Source: Cyanobacteria bacterium SIG30 (GTDB lineage: Bacteria; Cyanobacteriota; Vampirovibrionia; Gastranaerophilales; Gastranaerophilaceae). From it: DNA of 64,000 nucleotides. The first letter of the stretch is position 1. Every line of letters starts with the position of its first letter. The DNA lies in assembly GCA_015152475.1 (NCBI GenBank), contig SUTW01000003.1:1-64000 (forward strand), read 5' to 3'. Of this stretch, positions 16,286-25,300 are shown one piece after another. Below the pieces are notes generated by a model. That model searched no databases. It saw only the letters and a list, made by a program, of their open reading frames with translations, and was not told where the DNA came from. Position numbers and translations under genes: made by a program.

Positions 16286-18421
16286 AAATCTTGAAGCGGA
16301 TTTTTCAGCACTATCTGCAAGCATCATTGCTTTATTTATAGACATTTGTTGCTCCGCTGTCACATTTGAAACATTTTGAACAGGTGTTGTTGACGGAACA
16401 TAACTTCTTTTTGTATTTTCGTCCTTTACTTGATTATCATTTTTGGCATTCAAATTAGGCTGAATATTGTTAAGAGTATTTTGTCCTTGAGGTACATTAT
16501 TTAAAGGTTGCATACCAGCAGGTTGGACATTTGTATTTTGATTAGGATTTACATTTTGCCCTTTATTTTTTAAATAATTAGCAAGTGCGGGACTCATTGC
16601 ATTTGAAGAAGACGCAGGAGGATTTTGTCCAGCATTTGGGTTTAAATTATTAATACTTGCTTCATTTATAAGTTGTTCAAGCATTGCTGGGTTTTGTGCA
16701 ACTTGTTCTAAAAGTGCCGGGTCATTTTGTAATCTTTCTAAAACTGCAGGATTTTGCATTAATTTTTGCGCAAGTTCTTCTTGTGACATATTAAACTGAT
16801 TTGCACCATTTTTTAACTGTTCTTTTCGAAGTTTCTTTTGTTCTTTTTGAAGCCTTGCCTCTTCTTCTTGCTTTTTAACTTCAGATGTTTTGCCAAATAA
16901 TTTTCTTGAAACAGCCATTATTGGTTTAATTAAAAGTGGAGACAAAGCAAACATGAATGTAGCAAATCTTAAAGCACCACCAGCGATACCTTTCACTTTG
17001 TTGCCTATTTTACCGCCAGGACCTTTTTCAAGACCAAAAGATAGAATTCTTCCTGGAATTCTCAAGATTTTTTGCCACCAAGTACCTTGGCTATATGTAG
17101 CTTTTTTAAGATTTTTAAATTCTTTTATAATTGCTTGTTTGTCAACGTTATTAGTCGCAAGCTTAAATTTATCGTTCAATGCTTTTAATTGTGTTTTATA
17201 ATTCTTGGCGTCCACTCCCAAGTTTTTAAATGACGCAAGGCCATACATTAAACCAGAAGTTACAGGCATTAACATATAAGTACCAATGTCGCCTGTCATT
17301 TCTTCGCCAGCAGTTGCAACTTTTTCACCTTTTGGTGCTTTTTGAACTTTATTAAAGATACCAAAATAAATAGCAAGTGCCATTGCAAGACCTGACTTTG
17401 AACGGCTCATAATACCATTTGTCGGACCTTCAACAGCTTTTAGAAGAAATTTTTGTGCACCTTGTCCTAATGGAGTTCTTGCACCTTTTCCATCTAAAAT
17501 CAACATGTTTTTAAGAGCATTTAACATGTTAACTTCATGGGTCATACCGATTTTAACCCTTTGTGTTAAATCTGTGTTAACGGCTTTTCCCATTAAATCA
17601 GACATTTTGCCCTTGCCATTAACTTTAAAATAATCTTTTAAAACATTAACAAATTTGTCTTTAACTTGAAATTTTAATTCAACATCTGTTGCATTTTCTG
17701 AATATTTTTTAAGCAGTTTAATTAAATCGTCAGCTTCATCTGCATGTCCTGATAATTTAATTAGATTTCTAACACCCTCTTCACCACTGAAACGCGTGCC
17801 ACCTTTTTTAACCCAGCCAATTTTTTCGCCGATATTTTTTGTGAAAAATTGACTGATTTTACCTTGTTTAGGTCCGCCATTCAACATAGTTGTAAGAGCA
17901 TCTGTTATTTCGTCACAAGCTTCAAATTTACTTCCTTTTGTATACATTTGAACCATTGAAACTTCTGGTCTCATCATATTTGGACGAACACCATTTGCAT
18001 CTTTTCCAAATAATTTACCAAAAGACGAATTCTTCAACTTATCGCCAAATTTGCCAGAAAATTTGCTTTTAATATTTTTGCAAAATTCTCCAAACTTAGT
18101 TGTTTTAAGCTTGTCATATATATCATCGAGCTTTTCGCCCATTTTAAAAATTCCATTATTTTTAACAAAACGCCTCAAAAGGGCACTTCCGCCAAATACT
18201 AAACCTGCAGCACCTAAAACACTCAAAATTAATTGAGCAGGTTTAAGTCCTTGTGTATCAAACATACCGCCACCAACGCTACCAATAAAACTATCATTTA
18301 CAGTTTCTTTTGCGTCAATATTTTGTATGCCTTCAGGTAATTTTTGCGCAACATTTTGTGGCACAACATCTTTAACTGCACCGTAAGCTATGTTATTTTT
18401 TGTATTAACTGAATTGAGCAT
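16280..18421 (-). CDS. Large orphan membrane protein with Gln/Asn-rich, NP-repeat C terminus
   Basis: 713 residues, not recognised. Early NIAYGA (Tyr13-Gly-Ala), then a hydrophobic segment (about residues 60-85), a long Lys-rich soluble region, more hydrophobic stretches (about 345-360, 380-400, 475-500), and a charged Gln/Glu/Lys coiled-coil-like run. At about residues 545-585 there are three imperfect 11-residue units of the type QNPAVLERL / NDPALLEQV / QNPAMLEQL, reminiscent of STI1-type NP-x-x-L-x-x-L helices. The tail is Asn/Gln/Pro-rich and probably disordered. It is monocistronic, convergent with queH. Cell-surface or membrane-organising roles are possible but unsupported. Confidence 0.6.
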   Translation of the reverse strand: MLNSVNTKNNIAYGAVKDVVPQNVAQKLPEGIQNIDAKETVNDSFIGSVGGGMFDTQGLKPAQLILSVLGAAGLVFGGSALLRRFVKNNGIFKMGEKLDDIYDKLKTTKFGEFCKNIKSKFSGKFGDKLKNSSFGKLFGKDANGVRPNMMRPEVSMVQMYTKGSKFEACDEITDALTTMLNGGPKQGKISQFFTKNIGEKIGWVKKGGTRFSGEEGVRNLIKLSGHADEADDLIKLLKKYSENATDVELKFQVKDKFVNVLKDYFKVNGKGKMSDLMGKAVNTDLTQRVKIGMTHEVNMLNALKNMLILDGKGARTPLGQGAQKFLLKAVEGPTNGIMSRSKSGLAMALAIYFGIFNKVQKAPKGEKVATAGEEMTGDIGTYMLMPVTSGLMYGLASFKNLGVDAKNYKTQLKALNDKFKLATNNVDKQAIIKEFKNLKKATYSQGTWWQKILRIPGRILSFGLEKGPGGKIGNKVKGIAGGALRFATFMFALSPLLIKPIMAVSRKLFGKTSEVKKQEEEARLQKEQKKLRKEQLKNGANQFNMSQEELAQKLMQNPAVLERLQNDPALLEQVAQNPAMLEQLINEASINNLNPNAGQNPPASSSNAMSPALANYLKNKGQNVNPNQNTNVQPAGMQPLNNVPQGQNTLNNIQPNLNAKNDNQVKDENTKRSYVPSTTPVQNVSNVTAEQQMSINKAMMLADSAEKSASRFL

Positions 18422-18675
18422 AACTTTCCCTATATAATAATAAAAGTTAATTTTTTATAAAAAATTGCCAAAATAAGAAGTTTTATAAAAAAAAGTAATA
18501 TTTCTTAACATAAAAAAATATTTTATAACTCTATAAACCTAATCGCCAAGTGGATTTAGCAAAAAGAAACTAAAATAAATCAAAAGATTATTCTAATTAA
18601 CTAATTCTTTAGGGTTATATTTTTATATTGTTTGTGATATAAAAACAATATACAAATTAGAAAATGGAGGCAAAT

Positions 18676-20406
18676 ATGACAAATTCAGTTGGACAATTCG
18701 TATTTATGCTACATTCCCACCTTCCATTCTACCGCAAAGCAGGTATGTGGCCATTTGGTGAAGAATGCTTGTACGAATGTATGGCGGAAACCTATGTTCC
18801 ATTACTAAATATGATATCGGAACTATATGATGAAGGAATTAAAGCTAAATTAACAGTTGGTATAACACCAATATTAGCTGAACAATTAAACGATGAACAC
18901 CTAAAACAAGGGTTTATTGATTACCTAGATAGACAAATTAAAGCAGCGTCAGAAGATCTTGAAAGATACCCAGATCCTGAAGTTGCGCATTCTCAACACT
19001 TAAAATATTTAGCTAAATATTATTTTGATTGGTTCAACCATATCAAAGATCTTTTCATTAACAAATTCGGAAAAGATTTGATTAGTGGTTTCAAAAAATA
19101 TCAAGATTTAGAATGCATTGAAATTACAACATCTGGTGCAACACATGGTTTTTCACCACTTCTTGCAACAGACAATAACTTAAATGCTCAATTTAAAGTT
19201 GGTTCAGATACAACAAAACGCTTATTTGGCAAAAAAGCAAAAGGTTGCTGGTTACCTGAATGTGCTTACCGCCAAGGTTACGAATTTGAAGGCAAAGATG
19301 GCAAGAAAAAATGGCGCCCAGCTATTGAAGTTACTCTTCAAAACAATGATATTGAATACTTCTTTACAGAATCTCATGTAATTGAGGGTGGTAATTCAAT
19401 TGGTAACAGAAGAAGAATAGGCGTTTATGGCAATATTGAATATATTCCACTTCCAGAACGCGAAGCAACAGGATACGACACATATTCAGCATATTGGTTA
19501 CCTGATGCGCAAGTTGCAGTAATGGGAAGAAATGACAGAGCTGGATTCCAAGTATGGTCAGCTGCAGATGGTTACCCAGGCGACGGTTGTTACAGAGAAT
19601 TCCACAAAAAAGATTCAAACTCTGGTATGCATTACTGGAGAATAACATCTTCAACAACTGACTTAGGCGACAAAATGCTTTACGACCCAGTTCTTGCAAT
19701 GAGCCAAGTTAATTCAAATTCAGACCACTATACAACTATGATTTACCACTTGCTAAATGATTACAAAATGGCGCATAATGGCAAAGAAGGTCTTGTGATG
19801 GTTTCATTTGACACAGAACTTTATGGACACTGGTGGTTTGAAGGGGTTGAATTTATCAAACAAGTAATCAAAAAACTTAACCAATTCTTACCTGAAGTTA
19901 AAATGATGACAGCTGGCGAATACCTAAAAGCTCATCCACCAACAGAAGCAATTCAAATCCCAGAATCTTCTTGGGGTCAAGGCGGACACTTCTGGGTATG
20001 GCAAAACCATTTGACAGAATGGATGTGGCCAATTATTCATGCTTGTGAAAAAAGAATAACAAACATCGTTGCAAAATACGAAAAACAACCTTTGGACAAC
20101 AAAGTTTTAATGAGAGCATTAAACCAACTTGCTCGCGAAAACTTACTTTTACAAAGTTCAGACTGGCCATTCTTAATCACAACATGGCAAGCTAAAGATT
20201 ATGCAACAGATAGATTCAGAGAACACGTTGAAAGATTCGAAAAACTTGCTGATATGATTGAAGCAAATTCAATTGACGAAGCCGTTTTATCTGAAATCGA
20301 ATCAATTGATAATTGTTTTGCAGATGTTGACTATAGAGTTTATCTTCCAATCGAAGAAGGCAAAATTCCTCAACAAGAAGCAAAACTTGCACCACTTTAC
20401 AAATAA
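18676..20406 (+). CDS. GH57 1,4-alpha-glucan branching enzyme
   Basis: 576 residues from the ATG at 18676, chosen because GGAGG sits five bases before it; an upstream ATG at 18664 would place that site inside the gene. GH57 regions are all visible: HSHLP at residues 13-17, SGATHGFSPLL, GCWLPECAY with catalytic Glu195, and FDTELYGHWWFEG with catalytic Asp379. A C-terminal DUF1957-like helical region includes WPF-type aromatic motifs. It introduces alpha-1,6 branches into glycogen in the cytoplasm. No other glycogen gene is adjacent. Codon use is noticeably cleaner (more C-ending codons) than in neighbours, suggesting good expression. Confidence 0.9.
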   Translation: MTNSVGQFVFMLHSHLPFYRKAGMWPFGEECLYECMAETYVPLLNMISELYDEGIKAKLTVGITPILAEQLNDEHLKQGFIDYLDRQIKAASEDLERYPDPEVAHSQHLKYLAKYYFDWFNHIKDLFINKFGKDLISGFKKYQDLECIEITTSGATHGFSPLLATDNNLNAQFKVGSDTTKRLFGKKAKGCWLPECAYRQGYEFEGKDGKKKWRPAIEVTLQNNDIEYFFTESHVIEGGNSIGNRRRIGVYGNIEYIPLPEREATGYDTYSAYWLPDAQVAVMGRNDRAGFQVWSAADGYPGDGCYREFHKKDSNSGMHYWRITSSTTDLGDKMLYDPVLAMSQVNSNSDHYTTMIYHLLNDYKMAHNGKEGLVMVSFDTELYGHWWFEGVEFIKQVIKKLNQFLPEVKMMTAGEYLKAHPPTEAIQIPESSWGQGGHFWVWQNHLTEWMWPIIHACEKRITNIVAKYEKQPLDNKVLMRALNQLARENLLLQSSDWPFLITTWQAKDYATDRFREHVERFEKLADMIEANSIDEAVLSEIESIDNCFADVDYRVYLPIEEGKIPQQEAKLAPLYK

Positions 20407-20420
20407 GTAAAAACTACTAA

Positions 20421-20446
20421 AAAAGCCCCATTTATTGGGGCTTTTT
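20421..20446. terminator. Bidirectional hairpin terminator between branching enzyme and rsmI
   Basis: AAAGCCCCA / TGGGGCTTT flanked by A on one side and T on the other, so it works in both directions. The rsmI stop codon (20432-20434) lies inside the hairpin loop. Confidence 0.85.
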
Positions 20447-21247
20447 TATTAGCAAATCATATACAAAATTTTTATTATAACCTTTTAAATCAGATAAAAT
20501 ATTTGAAATATCTTTATTTGAAAGATTATATTTTTTTAATTTTAAAATATCTTTTAAAATTTCTTTTTTATCAATTTCTGTTTTATCTTTTTTAACCAAA
20601 ACAACAAATTCGCCTTTGATATCTGATTTATTTTGATAATAAGTCAAAATTTCATCAATACTGCCTTCATTTATTTCTTCAAATTTTTTAGTAAGTTCTC
20701 TACCAACAGAAATATTTGCATTTAAATTGATATTTTTTATTATTTTTAAAACATTTAAAATCCTTTTAGGAGATTCATAAAAAACCAGATTCTCATTTTT
20801 ATTTAATTCTAAAATTTCTTGAATTTTAGTATCACCCTTTGGTAAAAAACCAATAAATTTAAAGTCTTCATCTTCTCTGAAACTTGAAGACAAAAGTGCC
20901 AAAACAGCACTTGCACCCACAATTGGAGTAACTCTAAAACCTTCTTTTTTGACAGCTTCAACCAAAATTGTACCTGGGTCAGAAATCAAAGGGGTTCCTG
21001 CATCGGATACCAAAGCAATATTTTTACCTTCGCTTAAGTAATTCAAAAAAAGTTCAATTCGCGCATTTTCACTATATTTATGATAAGAAATAAGCCTTGT
21101 TTTGATATCATATTTATCGCACAAAATTGAAGTATTTCTTGTATCCTCACAAGCAATCACGTCAACGCTGTTTAACACATCAATAGCTCTTAAAGTTATA
21201 TCAGACAAATTTCCGATTGGAGTTGATACGATAAATAATTCACTCAT
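20432..21247 (-). CDS. rsmI: 16S rRNA C1402 2'-O-ribose methyltransferase
   Basis: 271 residues, tetrapyrrole-methylase fold. Signatures: LFIVSTPIGNLSDITLRA at the N terminus, ACEDTRNTSILCDKY, LVSDAGTPLISDPG, VGASAVLALLSSSF and FIGFLPK. It uses S-adenosylmethionine to methylate the ribose of C1402 in the decoding centre. The usual C-terminal small domain is present (about residues 235-271). It is a single gene, convergent with the branching enzyme. Confidence 0.93.
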   Translation of the reverse strand: MSELFIVSTPIGNLSDITLRAIDVLNSVDVIACEDTRNTSILCDKYDIKTRLISYHKYSENARIELFLNYLSEGKNIALVSDAGTPLISDPGTILVEAVKKEGFRVTPIVGASAVLALLSSSFREDEDFKFIGFLPKGDTKIQEILELNKNENLVFYESPKRILNVLKIIKNINLNANISVGRELTKKFEEINEGSIDEILTYYQNKSDIKGEFVVLVKKDKTEIDKKEILKDILKLKKYNLSNKDISNILSDLKGYNKNFVYDLLIKKPQ

Positions 21248-21365
21248 AAGTTTATTATATATTAATTAAATTCATTTTCAAATTTTCAATTCTTACAAGT
21301 ATTGCCTTTTTTAAAAAAATAGTGTAAGTTGTAAAAATAATTTTCTAAATATTGAAAGGATTTTT

Positions 21366-22052
21366 ATGTTTAAAAAAGCTTTTACTTTGGCTGAAGTTTT
21401 AATAACATTAACAGTTATTGGTATTATTGCCGCAATTACTATTCCAACTACAATAATAAATCACCAAAAACAACAAGCTGTTGTTCAACTTAAAAAAGCA
21501 TATAGCACCCTTGCAAATACAACAAACAAAGCCATAATGGACAACGGCCAAACCAAAATCTGGGACATGGGTGATGGCTGGAATTTTGAAACACATAAAG
21601 CATTTGCAAAAAAATATATAACTCCATATCTCAGAATTTCAAAAATGTGCGAAACCAAAAACGACCCAAGTTGCGTTTATGAAATAAGAAAAGCTAAAAA
21701 TAGCAATGAAACTCTAGATTTGTCTAATGTATTTATATTTTACCTGGCGGATGGTACAACCATTGTTGTTACTGCCCAAACCGCCGAACCATTAGAAAAA
21801 AGAGCTGAAATACACGTTGATATCAATGGCAAAAAAGCTCCAAATTTGCTTGGCAAAGATGTATTTATATTCGGTTATTATTTAAAAGACAGCAGAATTA
21901 TGCCATTTCAACATTCAGGTAGCGTAAGCAGTCTTGCAACAAACACTAGCTACTATCACTGGTCTTCATTGATTATGAAAAACAACTGGAAAATTCCAAC
22001 CAAAGAAGAATTTGTTAATTGGGGCGGAAATCCTGAACTTTATCCTTGGTGA
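21366..22052 (+). CDS. Prepilin-like protein without poly-G tract
   Basis: 228 residues. The leader is only MFKKA before FTLAEVLITLTVIGIIAAIT, so the Gly-rich leader and its G tract are missing and this copy cannot switch by that route. An AAAGGA site precedes the ATG. The mature part keeps the family marks: FYLADGTTIVV, D-x-NGKKAPNLLGKDVFIF, and a C-terminal NNWKIPTKEEFVNWGG ending in YPW. Two cysteines match positions in the paralogues. It is convergent with cysS with no base between the two stop codons. Likely an exported fibre subunit; role otherwise unknown. Confidence 0.85.
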   Translation: MFKKAFTLAEVLITLTVIGIIAAITIPTTIINHQKQQAVVQLKKAYSTLANTTNKAIMDNGQTKIWDMGDGWNFETHKAFAKKYITPYLRISKMCETKNDPSCVYEIRKAKNSNETLDLSNVFIFYLADGTTIVVTAQTAEPLEKRAEIHVDINGKKAPNLLGKDVFIFGYYLKDSRIMPFQHSGSVSSLATNTSYYHWSSLIMKNNWKIPTKEEFVNWGGNPELYPW

Positions 22053-23414
22053 TTATTTAGCTTCCCAAGTTGTTCCTTCGGGGCTATCTTTTAGAGAAAT
22101 TCCGCTTTCAGATAAAATATCTCTTATTTTATCTGACAATGCCCAATTTTTCTCGCTTCTGGCTTGTTTTCTAATTTCAATGACATCTGCCATAATAGCG
22201 TTTGCGTCTTTTGAATTATCAAGATTAAGTTCTTCAATAATTTTTGCCAAATGTTCTTTTGTTAATTCTTTTTTGACATTAGTTAAATCAAAACCTAGGG
22301 CATCTGCAAGATAAGCCAAAGTGTCAAAATCTCCTGCTTTTAAAATTGAAAATAAAGTTGCAAGTGCTTTTGACGTATTAAGATCATCATTCATTGCTTC
22401 TTTAAATTCATTTATAAATTCTTCATTTAATTTTCCGTTTTTGTCACCCTTAACTGCATTTGCAATAAGTCTTGAAACACCAGCTTTTGCAGAATTAAGA
22501 GCCTCATCATTAAACTCGACAGGCATTCTGTAATGATTTGTCAAAATAAAAAATCTTATCGTATTGTTGTCATAGGTTTCTGTTATGTCATCAATAGTTT
22601 TAAAATTATGCAAAGATTTTGACATTTTTTCTTTATTGACAGTCACAAAACCATTATGCAAGAAATAATTTACAAAAGTGCAACCATTAGCGCATTCGCT
22701 TTGCGCAACTTCGTTTTCATGGTGCGGAAAAATTAAATCTGCACCACCTGCGTGGATATCAATTGTGTCACCTAGATATTTTTTACTCATTGCAGAACAT
22801 TCAATGTGCCAACCAGGGCGTCCTACACCCCAGGGTGAATTATAACCATGACGTTCATCTTTTTTCCACAAAGCAAAATCTAGCGGACATCTTTTTTTGT
22901 CATTTTCTTCAACCCTTGCCCCTGACATAAGGTCGTCAATTGGTTGCCAAGAAAGTTTTCCGTAATTTTTATATTTTTTTATATCAAAATAAACATCGCC
23001 GTCAAGTTCATAGGCAAAATCTTTTTCGATTAAAGTTTTTATCATTTTAATCATTTCGCCTAAAGTTTTTGTAGCTCGAGGTTCAACATCAGGTGTTAAA
23101 ACATTTAAAGCTTTCATTGAATTTGCGAAAGATTTGTAATATTCATCTGCAACTTCATCTGGTGTAACGCCATTTTCATCAGCTTTTTTTAAAATCTTAT
23201 CGTCAACGTCTGTAACATTTCTGCAATATGTAACGTCATATCCTAAAAATTTAAGATATCGATATAAAATATCCCATGTTATATAGCACCTTGCGTGACC
23301 TAAATGCGCCTTGTCATAAACTGTTGGCCCACAAACATACATTTTAACTTTGTTTTCGACAATTGGTTTGAATTCTTCTAATTTTCTTGAAATAGTATTA
23401 TATAGTTTAAGCAT
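22053..23414 (-). CDS. cysS: Cysteinyl-tRNA synthetase
   Basis: 453 residues, class I synthetase charging tRNA-Cys. N-terminal [20 protein letters not shown] supplies the first zinc cysteine and the HIGH-type motif. WHIECSAMS and [10 protein letters not shown] supply further zinc ligands, and KMSKSLHNF is the KMSKS loop. The C-terminal anticodon-binding part is of normal length. It is monocistronic, ending directly against the convergent prepilin gene. Confidence 0.95.
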   Translation of the reverse strand: MLKLYNTISRKLEEFKPIVENKVKMYVCGPTVYDKAHLGHARCYITWDILYRYLKFLGYDVTYCRNVTDVDDKILKKADENGVTPDEVADEYYKSFANSMKALNVLTPDVEPRATKTLGEMIKMIKTLIEKDFAYELDGDVYFDIKKYKNYGKLSWQPIDDLMSGARVEENDKKRCPLDFALWKKDERHGYNSPWGVGRPGWHIECSAMSKKYLGDTIDIHAGGADLIFPHHENEVAQSECANGCTFVNYFLHNGFVTVNKEKMSKSLHNFKTIDDITETYDNNTIRFFILTNHYRMPVEFNDEALNSAKAGVSRLIANAVKGDKNGKLNEEFINEFKEAMNDDLNTSKALATLFSILKAGDFDTLAYLADALGFDLTNVKKELTKEHLAKIIEELNLDNSKDANAIMADVIEIRKQARSEKNWALSDKIRDILSESGISLKDSPEGTTWEAK

Positions 23415-23433
23415 AAAATAATTTTAACATAAA

Positions 23434-23454
23434 AAAAGAGGCAACGCCTCTTTT
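23434..23454 (-). terminator. Terminator of the 23459-24229 prepilin gene
   Basis: AAAAGAGGC / GCCTCTTTT with a 3-base loop, immediately after the stop codon and followed on the minus strand by a T run. Confidence 0.85.
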
Positions 23455-23458
23455 ATTT

Positions 23459-24229
23459 TTACCAAGGATATAAAGCTCGATATTCTTCATTACCGCCTGC
23501 CATTTTAACATATTCGTCCTTATTTGGAATTTTCCAACCATTTCGGATTATAAGAGCACCACAAAATTCACCGGATGCATTTTTGTTACAACCAGAAGAA
23601 CTTTCAGCAATAATTTGATTCATAGTTCTATTAATGCCAGGTGGCAAAAGTTTTCCATTTTGAATCCCATAGCCTGCAATAAAATACGAAAAATCAAAAA
23701 TATCTTTTCCTAAAACATTTGGTCCTTTTGATCCATTCACATCAACCCACAAATATACTCTTTTATGAGGCTCAGCATAATAAGTTGAAGATACAACAAC
23801 AGTGCCATCCGCTAATACAAAATTGGTTGCACGTTCACTTCCATGACCAGGTGTTGATTCATTAAGATAAGAATAATTTTTTAAAGCACAAATACCCGCT
23901 CTATCTATTCCGCATTTTTTTTGAATTTTTAGATATGGAATCATATATTTATCAACAAAATTAACGGCACCCTCAAGACGAGTGGCAACTTCCCAAGTTT
24001 CAATAGCGCCATGTTCTGAAATTGCCAAATTGGTGGTATTAGCTAACGCGCTATATGTTTTTTTTAATGCCGCAATTCTTTCTTGATTTTGATAATTAGT
24101 AACAACCGATGGAATAGTAAGTGCCGCAACAACGCCAATTATAGCAAGTGTGATTAAAACTTCTGCTAAGGTGAAAGCTTTTAAACTTCTAGATGCTCTC
24201 CTCCCGAGATTTAATTGAACTTTATTCAT
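23459..24229 (-). CDS. Prepilin-like protein with interrupted (locked) G tract
   Basis: 256 residues. The leader MNKVQLNLGRRASRSLKAFT aligns exactly with the poly-G paralogues, but the 10 bases that would be G10 read GGGAGGAGAG (24196-24205 as complement), coding G-R-R in frame. This copy should be stably on. Core LAEVLITLAIIGVVAALTIP follows, then the family signatures FVLADGTVVV, D-x-NGSKGPNVLGKDIFDF, four cysteines, and NGWKIPNKDEYVKMAGG ending YPW. It has its own promoter (24282-24309) and terminator. Exported fibre-type subunit by family; partner proteins unknown. Confidence 0.87.
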   Translation of the reverse strand: MNKVQLNLGRRASRSLKAFTLAEVLITLAIIGVVAALTIPSVVTNYQNQERIAALKKTYSALANTTNLAISEHGAIETWEVATRLEGAVNFVDKYMIPYLKIQKKCGIDRAGICALKNYSYLNESTPGHGSERATNFVLADGTVVVSSTYYAEPHKRVYLWVDVNGSKGPNVLGKDIFDFSYFIAGYGIQNGKLLPPGINRTMNQIIAESSSGCNKNASGEFCGALIIRNGWKIPNKDEYVKMAGGNEEYRALYPW

Positions 24230-24281
24230 AATTAAAAAATTCTTTCATTTCCGCAATTTAAAGATGTAATACTATGTTTTG

Positions 24282-24309
24282 ATTATAACAAATTTTATAA
24301 ATATTTCAA
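24282..24309 (-). promoter_or_regulatory. Predicted sigma-70 promoter of the 23459-24229 prepilin gene
   Basis: Minus strand -35 TTGAAA (24304-24309), 16-bp spacer, -10 TATAAT (24282-24287). Confidence 0.75.
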
Positions 24310-24328
24310 GGGGCAAGAGCAAAATAAA

Positions 24329-24350
24329 AGCCCCAATTGGATTTGGGGCT
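24329..24350 (-). terminator. Terminator of the 24372-25161 prepilin gene
   Basis: AGCCCCAA / TTGGGGCT hairpin, followed on the minus strand by TTTTATTTT, about 22 bases past the stop. Confidence 0.75.
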
Positions 24351-24371
24351 AAATAGATTATAAAATTTATT

Positions 24372-25161
24372 TTACCAAGGGTAATCTTCGGCTTTTCCGC
24401 CCATATTGATATATTGCTGTTTTGTTGGAATTTTGCCGCCACTATAATAAAAAATTAGCCCCGTGCATTGTAAACCTGCATAAATTCCTGCGGATTTACT
24501 GCAACCTTGAGCACCGTTTATATGCCCTAGAGGAGTATCAAAGTAAGGTATATGGAACTTTTGTCTACTCTTTTTGCCGGAAACATTTTTTTTGTAAAGA
24601 CCTTGATGCACATCAATACCTAATTTATTTGGTCCCTTCCAACCATTTGTGTCCATATAAACTTGCATTTGATTAGAATTATCCCCTATTCTACTACCGC
24701 CACCTGCATAAACCGTTATAGCAGTGCCATCTGCAAGATAAAAACGAGAAAAATTTTCCTCCGAAGTAGACCAATTAAAAGGCTGACCATGTAAATTATT
24801 TATAACATAAAGACAATCAGATGTAGTTGAACGGCCACAATTTTTAGCAATTTTTAAATATGGGAACATGTAAGTATTTATAAAATTTTCTGAACTGCTT
24901 GCATTACCGGAAATTCCATAATTCCAAGTATTGGTAAAACCATGTTCTAAAATAGCTAATTTTGTTACATTTGATAATGTTGAATAAGTACTTTTTAATC
25001 TTGTTTCAATTTCTTGATTTTGATAATTAGTTACAACCGATGGAATAGTAAGCGCTGCAACAACGCCAATGATTGCAAGTGTGATTAAAACTTCTGCTAA
25101 GGTAAACGCTTTTAAACTACTAGATGCCCCCCCCCCCGAGATTAAAGTTTAATTTTTTCAT
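24372..25161 (-). pseudogene. Prepilin-like protein, out of frame at an 11-G tract (phase-off or frameshifted)
   Basis: The ATG at 25161 starts MKKLNFNL, then 11 G (25127-25137) and an immediate stop (GGGGI, stop). With 10 G the frame runs on as ASSSLKAFTLAEVLITLAII and stays open to 24372, giving 262 residues. The rest of the gene is undamaged: FYLADGTAITV, D-x-NGWKGPNKLGIDVHQG, cysteines, and a C-terminal GGKIPTKQQYINMGG ending YPW. Promoter and terminator are intact. The state is exactly that of the 143-950 copy, so two independent loci show the same +1 length. Phase variation, true loss or assembly error would all look alike here. Confidence 0.8.
25127..25137 (-). repeat. Poly-G(11) tract in prepilin 5' coding region (out-of-frame state)
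   Basis: Eleven C on the plus strand at the same codon positions as the tracts at 916-926 and 7688-7697. Confidence 0.9.
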
Positions 25162-25209
25162 AAATTCTATACCTTTCTTAATTCTATTCGCAACAAAATT
25201 TGTATCATT

Positions 25210-25238
25210 AGTATAACAAATTTTTAAACTACTTTCAA
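25210..25238 (-). promoter_or_regulatory. Predicted sigma-70 promoter of the 24372-25161 prepilin gene
   Basis: Minus strand -35 TTGAAA (25233-25238), 17-bp spacer, -10 TATACT (25210-25215). It lies within 65 bases of the divergent purA start. Confidence 0.75.
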
Positions 25239-25300
25239 GTGCACATAATTTTTGTTTATGATAAAATGTTGCAGTAAACGGCAAAAAAGGAATGAGGGAC

